Positions 1 through 7,300 of a stretch of DNA of 11,534 bases are shown here, piece after piece. Position 1 is the stretch's first letter. Each line of letters opens with the position of its first letter. The notes under the pieces were generated by a model. The model worked only from the letters and a program-made list of their open reading frames with translations, made no database searches and was not told where the DNA came from. The DNA is from CAZTLI01 sp964614375 (lineage in GTDB: Bacteria; Chloroflexota; Anaerolineae; Aggregatilineales; Phototrophicaceae), in the NCBI GenBank assembly GCA_964614375.1, contig CAZTLI010000147.1, forward strand, positions 1-11,534, in the 5' to 3' direction. The translations under genes and the position numbers were made by a program.

Positions 1-356
1 TCCGCATTGCCCGCGCGTAACAATTCCTCAAATTGCACACGAGACACGGCTGATATGACCGTATTATGGACACCAACGGCGACCAGTGCAATTTCACGTC
101 CGAAGTGTTCGAGCGCGATCCCAATGAGCACATCACCCGCAGTCACACGAAACAGATGTTGGCGATTACCCGCGATTTTGCCATCCTGCATCCGAATAGC
201 GAACACATCAATCTTGCCCGCGTGAATGAGCCAGATAAGTTCTGGATTATCCAGCATGATGGGTGTATTGCTGCCTACTGGCTGCTCCACACCATGCTCG
301 AAGCCAAATTGATGCATGTTACTGCGCTCTTGAATTGGGATTTCCCCATCAGACAT
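1..356 (-). CDS. NHLM-type peptide export ABC transporter, second permease/ATPase subunit (N-terminal part, runs off left edge)
   Basis: Reading right to left from the ATG at 354-356, an open frame of 118 codons reaches the window edge without a stop. The visible part is the soluble N-terminal region only, with no membrane helices or ATPase motifs yet. Its stretch around residues 35-80 (LDNPELIWLIHAGKIDVFAI, then DGK, then NRQHLFRVTAGDVLIGI) matches the cyclic-nucleotide-binding-like N-terminus typical of the NHLM bacteriocin system permease/ATPase (TIGR03797-type, recognised from memory). That family pairs with the C39-containing transporter and the HlyD-like protein, both encoded immediately upstream here. 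The start is supported by AAAGG 8 nt before the ATG and by an 18-nt gap from the preceding stop, which suggests translational coupling. The full protein should be much longer, with ABC membrane and ATPase domains beyond the edge. Confidence 0.85.
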   Translation of the reverse strand, partial: MSDGEIPIQERSNMHQFGFEHGVEQPVGSNTPIMLDNPELIWLIHAGKIDVFAIRMQDGKIAGNRQHLFRVTAGDVLIGIALEHFGREIALVAVGVHNTVISAVSRVQFEELLRAGNA

Positions 357-374
357 CAAACAGACCTTTGATTT

Positions 375-2666
375 CTAGTACAAATACTCCAGGTACGATC
401 TCGACTTTTCTTCTTCTGTCGCTTCGGCGCGAATTAATTCCCAATAGGGTCCCGGCACATCTTTCATTTCTTCATGTGTGCCGCGCTGCACAACGTGCCC
501 GTTATCGAGCACCACTATCTCATCACAATCGCGTATGGTGCTTAAGCGATGGGCAATGATGAAACAGGTACAACCACGCCGCCGCAGGTTATCGTCAATG
601 ATTTTTTCTGTCACCGGGTCCAGCGCGCTGGTTGCCTCATCCAACAACAGAATAGAGGGATTCCCAACCAATGCACGCGCAATTTCCAGGCGCTGGCGCT
701 GTCCGCCACTAAAATTGCGCCCACCCTCTTCTATTACATGGTCATAACCGCCCGGACGTTCGGCAATATCGCCGTGTATCGCCGCATCTTTTGCCGCGCG
801 GATGATGTGCATTTCGGGAATGGTAGGGTCCCACAGGGTCAGATTATCGCGGACACTGCCTTCAAATAAGAAAATCTCTTGATCGACCATACCAATCGAA
901 TTGGTGATAATGCGTCGCGGCAGTTCATTCCGCAACTTGCCATCAAAGCGGATTTCGCCCGACCAGGGTTCAAATAGTCCAGCAACCAGACGCGCCAATG
1001 TCGATTTCCCGCTGCCCGAACCGCCTACCAGTGCCACACGCGATCCGGGTCGTACCGTCAGATTAAAACCCTCAATCAGCGGTTTTTCTAATTCGCTATA
1101 CCCAAACGTGATGTTCCGCATCTCTATATAACCCGATAATTTACCGGTGTCACCCACAGCAGTTTCGCCATCCGGGGTGGAAGTCACCTGCACATCAGGC
1201 TCATAGCGCAGCACATCATCCAGTCGATACATATCGCCTTCTACTTCTTGAAAACGTCCGGCGAGTGCCACCATTTGATTCACCGGCATCACAAAACTCG
1301 CCAGCAGCGTCTGAAATGCGACCAGACCGCCTATCGTCAAATCGCCATTCATCACGCGCTCTCCACCAAAAAACAGGAGTGCAGCCGTATTAATCGCTGT
1401 TAAGAATGGCGGCACAACCGCCAATACCTGCGAGGCGAGACCAAATTGCTGTTCGGCGTTCAGCGTCTTCGCTTGATAACCTGACCAGCGTGCGAAGAAA
1501 TCATCCTCTGAACCCGTGGCTTTGATGGTTTCAATCGTTTGCAGGCCATTTATCGCCGTCGCCAGCATTTTGCCGCGTTCTTGTAACAGCCGTTGGTTAG
1601 CATCTACACGCCGCCGCGCTACATAACGCAGGACGACGATATTCACCAATGTAACGGCGATACCAATGACCGCCAGATCGGCATTATAGGAAAACATCAA
1701 GGCGGCATAGAACACCACCAGCATGACATTCAAAGCCGCTGTCGCCAGTTCACCCGATAACAAGTGGGCAACCCGGTCATTGATGCCGACTCGTGAACTA
1801 ATTTCACCACCATACCGCTGCGTAAAGAACTCAATCGGCAGTTGCAGCACATGCCAGAAGAATTTGCTCGATGTCGCTAATGCCAGCTTGGTTTCGAGAC
1901 GCAGCAAATACAATTGCTGAAGATAGGTTAACATAATACGGAGAAGCGCCGTTAGCCCCATGCCCACCAGCAGCGGCACGAGCCACGCTTGCCCCTGCAC
2001 CAGAATATTATCGACAAAAACACGCGAAAAAGCAGGGACGATTAAACCGGGAACAACCAGCGCCAAACTGACCAGAATCACATAAACTAGCGCCAGACGC
2101 GACCCCGACAACCGCTCACTCAACGCACGCGCCATGCTCGGTTTCGCCCCGGTCTCCACAAATGCGTTACCGGGTTCAAAGGTCATGACAACGCCGGTGA
2201 AGGCTTCGTCAAATTCTTCATAGGTCACGGTGCGCGGGCCAGAACCGGGATCATTCAAATAGACTTTGTTACGCCCCCACCCTTCGACCACCAAAAAATG
2301 GTGAAAATTCCAGTGGATAATGAATGGTAATTCCATTTGGCGCAATTGCTCAGGTTCGCGTTTATAGGCTTTAGCAACCAGCCCATACCGCCGCGCCGCC
2401 CGTACTACATTACTCGCTTTGCTCCCATCACGAGACACACCACAGGCAACCCGCAGTTCTTCGAGCGGGACGATTCTGCCAAAATAGCCGAGGATGATGC
2501 CTAATGAGGCGGCACCACATTCAACCGCTTCCATTTGCAAGACCGTGGGTGTATGTACCCGCGCGCGCCGAAATCGCGTGTGACCACTTGACCCGTTTGG
2601 TGACATCTGTGGCGTTTCGTCTATAGATTGTTCCTGTACTTCGACTTCTTCGACAGGCGTCGCCAT
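375..2666 (-). CDS. NHLM-type C39 peptidase/permease/ATPase (processes and exports double-glycine leader peptides)
   Basis: This 763-aa protein is a complete peptidase-containing ABC transporter. After a polar N-terminus of about 38 residues comes a C39 peptidase domain (about 39-165) with Gln44 and Cys50 in QMEAVECGAAS, His123 in HHFLVVEGW and Asp139 in NDPGSG, so the catalytic set is intact. A six-helix ABC membrane domain follows (about 185-470). The ATPase has Walker A GGSGSGKST (548-556), the Q-loop near Q596, signature FSGGQRQR (from 652), Walker B ILLLDEATSALD (Asp676/Glu677) and the H-loop His at about 706. The family cleaves leaders after Gly-Gly and exports the remainder across the cytoplasmic membrane. 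The closest family is the NHLM peptidase/ATP-binding subunit (TIGR03796-type). The start has GGAGG 6 nt upstream and lies 18 nt after the HlyD-like gene. The three small double-glycine peptides encoded just upstream are its obvious substrates; that pairing is inference from context. Confidence 0.93.
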   Translation of the reverse strand: MATPVEEVEVQEQSIDETPQMSPNGSSGHTRFRRARVHTPTVLQMEAVECGAASLGIILGYFGRIVPLEELRVACGVSRDGSKASNVVRAARRYGLVAKAYKREPEQLRQMELPFIIHWNFHHFLVVEGWGRNKVYLNDPGSGPRTVTYEEFDEAFTGVVMTFEPGNAFVETGAKPSMARALSERLSGSRLALVYVILVSLALVVPGLIVPAFSRVFVDNILVQGQAWLVPLLVGMGLTALLRIMLTYLQQLYLLRLETKLALATSSKFFWHVLQLPIEFFTQRYGGEISSRVGINDRVAHLLSGELATAALNVMLVVFYAALMFSYNADLAVIGIAVTLVNIVVLRYVARRRVDANQRLLQERGKMLATAINGLQTIETIKATGSEDDFFARWSGYQAKTLNAEQQFGLASQVLAVVPPFLTAINTAALLFFGGERVMNGDLTIGGLVAFQTLLASFVMPVNQMVALAGRFQEVEGDMYRLDDVLRYEPDVQVTSTPDGETAVGDTGKLSGYIEMRNITFGYSELEKPLIEGFNLTVRPGSRVALVGGSGSGKSTLARLVAGLFEPWSGEIRFDGKLRNELPRRIITNSIGMVDQEIFLFEGSVRDNLTLWDPTIPEMHIIRAAKDAAIHGDIAERPGGYDHVIEEGGRNFSGGQRQRLEIARALVGNPSILLLDEATSALDPVTEKIIDDNLRRRGCTCFIIAHRLSTIRDCDEIVVLDNGHVVQRGTHEEMKDVPGPYWELIRAEATEEEKSRSYLEYLY

Positions 2667-2684
2667 CGCATCCCTCCACGCGCT

Positions 2685-3515
2685 TTAGTTAGATGTTCCC
2701 AGACTGGGAAGTACGAGGCTGATAGGAGTCTGTCGATACAAAATAATGGTTGCATCCACAATCGTGCCGCTCCGCAAGTCCACTTCGGGACCGCGCGGTG
2801 TAGACCACCGATACCCCGTCGGCGTTTCGGCAGGGATTAAATCCACGCGAACAGCAATCGGCGCGCCATTTGCTGAAAAGCGGTCAACAAGGTCTTCCAC
2901 TTCCAGCACTTGCAGCATACTATCGCGGCTTTCCGGGAATTGACCGACGGAAATCACCCAGCCGAGCATCACGCCAAATTCTTCGGCCCGCACATTGCTT
3001 GGCGAAATCTGCACGCGCATTCCCGGCTCTACGCGATTACCATCAGTGGCAGATAGGTACAGGATGCCCTCCAGGTCGGTCACGGCTGCACCTGTGGCCT
3101 CTACCAGCATGAGCACATCGCCGATTTCGACAGCGTTACCCTGTGCGCGGCGGATTTCGAGCACTTGCCCGGTATGCCGGCTGGTTACAGGGACGTTGCC
3201 ATCGGTCGTTAAGATACGGGCAACAACCTGTCCTTCTTGAATCGAATCACCAACACCGACATAGACATCGCTAATTTGCCCACGCACTTCGGCGGGAATA
3301 TTGTTCACCCCTCCGCCACGAATGAGGATACCCTCGCCATCCACCGTAACCGGAATACGCCCCAAAATTCCCCACGCCACTATCGCCGCTAACACAATGA
3401 ATAAGCCAAATATAGCGAGCCATGCACGCGGTGATGTAACTTGCATCAATTGGTCAAGTTGTTCCGGGGACGAGAGGCGATCAAGCGCAACTTTGCGAAA
3501 GAGTTTATTTTGCAT
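2685..3515 (-). CDS. HlyD-like adaptor of NHLM-type peptide export system
   Basis: This is a 276-aa membrane-anchored periplasmic-adaptor-like (HlyD family) protein. Near the N-terminus is the stretch ALDRLSSPEQLDQLMQVTSP (residues 10-29), which I recognise as characteristic of the NHLM system secretion protein (TIGR03794-type). One membrane helix follows (about 31-51), then a biotinyl/lipoyl-like hairpin region (about 72-137: EVRGQISDVYVGVGDSIQEG and HTGQVLEIRRAQGNAVEIGD), then a beta-rich domain. I chose the ATG at 3513-3515. A TTG at 3528-3530 would add five residues, but it has no Shine-Dalgarno site, whereas the ATG has a weak GGGAA about 9 nt upstream. It is the first gene of the three-gene exporter operon. 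In a monoderm host it would link the transporter to the outer face of the membrane or wall. It is separated from the peptide genes by a strong terminator, so it needs its own promoter. Confidence 0.9.
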   Translation of the reverse strand: MQNKLFRKVALDRLSSPEQLDQLMQVTSPRAWLAIFGLFIVLAAIVAWGILGRIPVTVDGEGILIRGGGVNNIPAEVRGQISDVYVGVGDSIQEGQVVARILTTDGNVPVTSRHTGQVLEIRRAQGNAVEIGDVLMLVEATGAAVTDLEGILYLSATDGNRVEPGMRVQISPSNVRAEEFGVMLGWVISVGQFPESRDSMLQVLEVEDLVDRFSANGAPIAVRVDLIPAETPTGYRWSTPRGPEVDLRSGTIVDATIILYRQTPISLVLPSLGTSN

Positions 3516-3540
3516 ATAGTTGTTTCCCAATTCAGGGCAT

Positions 3541-3589
3541 ATTATAGGTTATTGTACCCTGTCTTACAGTACACACAACTGACTGTCAA
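3541..3589 (-). promoter_or_regulatory. Possible promoter of the exporter operon
   Basis: Between the terminator at 3611-3636 and the HlyD-like start, the minus strand has a perfect TTGACA (3584-3589), a TACAAT (3551-3556) and a perfect TATAAT (3541-3546). The spacings do not form one ideal promoter. TTGACA has only TAAGAC at 17 nt, while TATAAT and TACAAT have weak -35 partners (CTGTAA and TTGTGT). The location and AT-rich boxes argue that transcription of the exporter starts here, but which pair is used is uncertain. Confidence 0.4.
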
Positions 3590-3610
3590 AAACCGTATCT
3601 CAGAGATGAG

Positions 3611-3636
3611 AAATAAAAAACCCGGAGCGTCCGGGT
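3611..3636 (-). terminator. Rho-independent terminator after peptide gene 1
   Basis: On the minus strand, CCCGGA-CGC-TCCGGG forms a GC-rich hairpin of 6-7 bp with a 3-nt loop, followed directly by TTTTTTATTT. It begins about 29 nt after the stop of the peptide gene at 3665 and insulates the exporter operon from the peptide cassettes. Confidence 0.85.
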
Positions 3637-3664
3637 CGTAAGCAAATGAATACAGGTTTTGAAA

Positions 3665-3769
3665 CTATTCCCCTGGCGGAGGCGGCGCACCACCCGACAC
3701 ATTATCGAGGTCTTCGTCGGTCAATTCGCCATCGTCCGGCCCATAGAGGTAGAGTGTCCATTCAACCAT
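3665..3769 (-). CDS. Tiny double-glycine precursor peptide 1 (34 aa, tail APPPPGE)
   Basis: This is a 34-codon frame, ATG at 3767-3769 and TAG at 3665-3667, with AAGGAG (3777-3782) 7 nt upstream. The N-terminus MVEWTLYLYG is followed by PDDGELTDEDLDNVSGG, a classic acidic double-glycine leader of the L-x-x-E/D-L-x-x-V-x-GG type, and then APPPPGE. It is homologous to the two frames at 3931-4035 and 4169-4270, with which it shares the layout, the leader motif and PPPPGE. The expected fate is cleavage after Gly27 by the C39 transporter encoded downstream, releasing a heptapeptide. The role of the released peptide (signal, toxin or other) is unknown. The main doubts are its very short core and the absence of any cysteine, serine or threonine for modification in that core. 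Confidence that it is a real gene comes from the three-way conservation, the ribosome sites and the flanking terminators. Confidence 0.88.
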   Translation of the reverse strand: MVEWTLYLYGPDDGELTDEDLDNVSGGAPPPPGE

Positions 3770-3800
3770 GAATTTGCTCCTTGTGTTGGTCTGTTACAAC

Positions 3801-3809
3801 ACTATAACA
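3801..3809 (-). promoter_or_regulatory. Extended -10 promoter element of peptide gene 1
   Basis: The minus strand reads TGTTATAGT, which fits an extended -10 box (TGn plus TATAGT). It lies about 30 nt upstream of the peptide start and downstream of the previous cassette's terminator. No good -35 box is visible, which is compatible with an extended -10 promoter. Confidence 0.45.
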
Positions 3810-3866
3810 TGCTTTCTTCAGTGAAGTCCGAAAAAATTATGAATTTTTATGCAAAACGTAAAGCCA

Positions 3867-3903
3867 CTAAAAAACCATCCTTGCACAATTGGGAACAAAG
3901 ATG
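3867..3903 (-). terminator. Rho-independent terminator after peptide gene 2
   Basis: On the minus strand, CATCTTTG and CAAGGATG form an 8-position stem with one mismatch around a 12-nt loop that contains CAATTG. A run of six T follows. It begins 28 nt after the stop of the peptide gene at 3931. Its arms resemble those of the terminator at 4106-4139, as expected from cassette duplication. Confidence 0.65.
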
Positions 3904-3930
3904 ATTTATGTTCAAGCGGCGATGACGAAC

Positions 3931-4035
3931 TTACTCGCCCGGTGGTGGTGGGTCTCCACCCGAGATATCGTCAAGGTCTTCATCAACTAGTTCGCCATCA
4001 TTTGGATCCAAAAAACGGGAGATAAATTTCATCAT
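3931..4035 (-). CDS. Tiny double-glycine precursor peptide 2 (34 aa, tail DPPPPGE)
   Basis: This is a 34-codon frame, ATG at 4033-4035 and TAA at 3931-3933. A second ATG follows immediately, but the first is preferred because AAGGAG (4043-4048) then sits exactly 7 nt away, as in both sister genes. The protein is MMKFISRFLD, then PNDGELVDEDLDDISGG, then DPPPPGE. The leader is acidic with the double-glycine site at residues 26-27. The seven-residue tail differs from its sisters only at the first position (Asp for Ala). The core codons differ synonymously from those of the sisters. It should be processed by the C39 transporter encoded downstream. Its function is unknown. Confidence 0.88.
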   Translation of the reverse strand: MMKFISRFLDPNDGELVDEDLDDISGGDPPPPGE

Positions 4036-4067
4036 CGGATTACTCCTTATACTCACAGCAGTGCGAT

Positions 4068-4076
4068 ATGATACCA
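4068..4076 (-). promoter_or_regulatory. Extended -10 promoter element of peptide gene 2
   Basis: The minus strand reads TGGTATCAT, an extended -10 box (TGn plus TATCAT), about 32 nt upstream of the peptide 2 start and just after the terminator of peptide gene 3. It occupies the same relative place as the TGTTATAGT element of peptide gene 1. No convincing -35 box is visible. Confidence 0.45.
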
Positions 4077-4105
4077 GATTTCCGGGGACTCAGAAATCGC
4101 TATGG

Positions 4106-4139
4106 GCAAACAAAAACCATCTTTGGGTTCAAAGATGGT
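4106..4139 (-). terminator. Rho-independent terminator after peptide gene 3
   Basis: A perfect 10-bp inverted repeat (ACCATCTTTG and CAAAGATGGT, 4116-4139) with a 4-nt loop is followed on the minus strand by TTTTGTTTG. It begins 30 nt after the stop of the peptide gene at 4169. It would end a transcript that may begin at the TIR-WD40 promoter. Confidence 0.75.
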
Positions 4140-4168
4140 CTGTCAAGTCAAGTTACGCTAAGCTCATA

Positions 4169-4270
4169 CTATTCGCCGGGAGGTGGTGGCGCACCACCAG
4201 CCACTTCATCCAACTCATCTTCATCGAGTTCATCATCCGGCCCAATTTTCAAAAGTTCCCAATTCTGCAT
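4169..4270 (-). CDS. Tiny double-glycine precursor peptide 3 (33 aa, tail APPPPGE)
   Basis: This is a 33-codon frame, ATG at 4268-4270 and TAG at 4169-4171, with AAGGAG (4278-4283) 7 nt upstream. The protein is MQNWELLKIG, then PDDELDEDELDEVAGG, then APPPPGE. The leader is one residue shorter than in its two sisters and even more acidic, and ends in AGG rather than SGG. The tail is identical to that of peptide 1 although its codons differ. It starts 70 nt after the stop of the TIR-WD40 gene. No terminator is visible in the gap, only a possible TAAAAT box (4301-4306), so it may be co-transcribed with that gene. It is a likely substrate of the C39 exporter. Its function is unknown. Confidence 0.88.
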   Translation of the reverse strand: MQNWELLKIGPDDELDEDELDEVAGGAPPPPGE

Positions 4271-4340
4271 TGTGTCTCTCCTTGTGAGTAGTTACCCTTT
4301 ATTTTACACCCTCTCGCGCTTCTATGCACAGGTAAACGGA

Positions 4341-7300
4341 CTAATCGCCGCCTACTTCACTTGTAGGCTCAACTGTCGCTTCCTCTGTCATGGTAGGGGC
4401 CGGTGTTGATGTCGGGGGTAGCGGTGTCAACGAGGGTGTAATCGTTGGCGTCGGCGTCGCGGTGGTCATGTCCAGATTGGCTGTTGGGGTGACCTCTGTC
4501 ACTTCAGCAGGCACTTCAGTTTGATATGGCGTCCGTGTCGGGAAAAATCCATCCGAATTACACATCGGCTCGACACGATACAACTCACGCTGTTCACAGG
4601 TCAATTCCGGCACATACCGATTGGCATATATCCAACCAATCAATTCATCGAGAGAAATAATCTGCCAGCGGCGGACAGTGCCGTCTTTGGCTGCCGAGAT
4701 AACGGTTCGTCCGTCCAATCCATAAGAAGCCCACAAAATCTCGTCCGTATGGCCTTCAAATAACAGGATTTCTGCACCACTTTCCACGTCCCACAAACGC
4801 ACCGTTTCATCTTCAGATGCAGACAGGATGGTGCTGCCATCTGGACTAAACACGGCACTATTGACATCCAGTGTATGTCCGTCAAAGCGGCGAATCTGTT
4901 CGCGCGTCGTCACGTCCCACAAACGCACCGTCTTATCCTCAGACGCGGAGACAATAAACTGACCATCTGGACTAAACACGGCGCTGTACACCACACCTGA
5001 GTGGCCTTCAAAACGGTCAATTTCTGACCCGGTTTCGACATCCCACAAGATGATTTGCCCTGACGCATCTGTCGAAACCATCAAATGTCCGTCGGGGCTA
5101 AAGGCCACGTTCCATACACGAATGGCATGGCCTTCGGTCACACTTGTACCGCCAAACTGCCGTATCACACGTTCGCTTTCGACATCCCACAACACAACCG
5201 GGTTCGGCTCGTTCGCAGCCCCTTCATAACCCGCGAGTAGTGTGCGTCCATCCGGGCTAAAGGCGACACTATAGACAATCCGGTCTTGCGGTGGCAAGCG
5301 GTAGGCCAATTCATACGTATCCAGACTCCAGATAAGGATTGTCCCATCGTCACCCCCTGATGCTACATACTGCCCATCACTGGACACAGCAACGGTACGC
5401 AATTGCCCTACGCCACCTTCAAACACATGCACAGGTGTCTGATTATCCACATCCCAGAGAATCACAGTGCCATCTCGCGACGAGGAAATTATCTGCTGCG
5501 GCGCATCCGGGTCATCATTGGGCACGGGCACGACATTCCAAACCCAATGGGTATGTCCCTCGTAAATCGCGAGTTCCGCGCCACTTTCGATGTCCCAATA
5601 CCGGACTGTGCCATCGGCTGAACCCGTGAAGATATGATGTCCATCTGCGCTCATATCCGCACCAAACACGGTTGAGGTATGCCCGCGAAAGGTGCGGATT
5701 TCCTCACCAGTTTGTAAATCCCACAAACGGATGGTTGTATCATAAGAACTCGAATAAGCGACACGCCCATTGCTACTCACGCCCACGTTCCAGACACGGT
5801 TGGTATGACCTGCAAAGCGAAAAATGACTTCATTGGTCTCTAAATTCCACAGGCGAACGCTATTATCTTCATAACCTGCCACCGCAGTAGTGCCGTCCGG
5901 GCTAAATGCAACGTCCCAGACCGCATTGTAGGCGGCATCCGGGCTGGGGTCGGGGCTATAACGATTAATCGCCTCGCCGGTGTCAATATCCCATAAAATC
6001 ATAAACCCATCTTCAGACCCTGTTAGTGCTTGTGTGCCATCCCCATTCAAAGCCACCGTCCAAATGAGTGCGGTATGCTCACCTGTGAATGATTGCACCT
6101 GTTCGCCGGTTGCGATATTCCAGAGATACATATCTGTACCAGAACTCGCCAGTACATAACGACTATCGGGGGTAATTGCAAAATTCCAATCATCCGTATT
6201 GTCCGCTATCACAACAGCGATGCGACCCACTTCCTCAAAGGTCTCAAGATTGAATTGAATAATCGTGCCATCGCCTAAACCTGCCATCACTGTCAAGCCG
6301 TCAGGTGTGAACGCAACGCTCCAAATCCGCGCATCCGTTTCCCAGCGATGGATCTCAACACCTGTATACACATCCAACAATGCCAGTTGATTGTCGGCGG
6401 CAGCGGTCACCCCATATACGCCATCTGGGCTGATAGCCACTCGTGAACCATGGTCGGCAAAACCGTGTAGCACATAGCGAACACCAGGTGCAAAAGCGGC
6501 TTGTGCGAGCACGCTACTGGCAAGGGGTGATGGATCATCTATTTGATTGGCGACTAAACCTAAAGCTATCGCGAGCGGTGGATTGTTGTCACGGAATAAG
6601 GCTTGTTGTGCATTGGACGCCAGCGCCAGACTTTCGGCCCGTTCTTCATTTTGCACTGCCAACCGTTCATTGTATTCAGACGTGCCGCGTGCAGCCACAG
6701 CCGTCGATTCATTATCGAGCGCAATCCGACGCTGCTGCTCGGCGTTCACCGCCTGGTACAATGCAAAGATGGCTAACGCTGCGACAATAATGACATAAAC
6801 GGCGGTTAAAATTATCACCCGACGACGCGCATTCGCAGACCGCCGACTGGACGCGATAAATTCCGTTTGCAAATCTGTTGGAATCGGTTGCTTATCACGC
6901 CCGGCGCTTAACCAGCGTTCCGCTTCGACGAGATCACTCCCACGTAACAAGAAACTTGCATCGCGGTCTTTGTCGTTCCATTCAACGGCGCGCACCAAAA
7001 GCCGCGTGTGCATCTGCAAATGTTCTAAATCGGTATCGAGCGCTGTCGTAAATGTTTTGTAGGAACTTGCAAAGTCGTCTGATTCGGTGAAGAAAATCCA
7101 ATTATGCGAGGATATAGTGGGATGGAGTGCCGCTTGTTCAGCCTTATCCACGAGTTCACGACGCATAATTGGCACCATGCGTTTATTGTGCTCTATGGCG
7201 TGCATCACCTCTAGGCTGCACACCTCAGATCGCACCGAGTCCGGACTGATGATAAAAACAAAGGTATGTGCGGCCTCAATACCCGAATAGATTTCTTCTA

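Larger units (their letters stand above)
3611..4283 (-). repeat. Three tandem paralogous peptide cassettes
   Basis: The region is built from three units, roughly 3611-3782, 3867-4048 and 4106-4283. Each contains a Shine-Dalgarno AAGGAG, a 7-nt spacer, a 33-34-codon peptide gene, about 29 nt, and a hairpin/U-run terminator. Two of the three terminators share recognisable arms. The coding parts are diverged at DNA level but conserved at protein level, so these are old duplicates rather than recent copies. Confidence 0.8.

Noticed and set aside
3528..3530. TTG start that would extend the HlyD-like protein by five residues
   Set aside because: There is no Shine-Dalgarno site before it, and the ATG at 3515 gives the expected N-terminus.
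3886..3896. AATTGGGAA-like string seen at 3887-3896, at the peptide 3 start and before the HlyD-like start
   Set aside because: It is short, in different orientations and in unrelated contexts (coding, terminator loop, leader). It is not a convincing operator family.
4341..4364. The TIR-WD40 protein also ends in a Gly-Gly-Asp (EVGGD) that resembles the peptide leaders
   Set aside because: It is a 1029-aa membrane protein with a Thr/Pro tail, not a short leader, and only two residues of the motif match. This is most likely coincidence.
4068..4409. 113-codon plus-strand frame with a serine-rich stretch over the peptide 3 region
   Set aside because: It is the complement of peptide gene 3, whose acidic Asp/Glu codons read as Ser on the other strand. 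It has no ribosome site and no recognisable domain.
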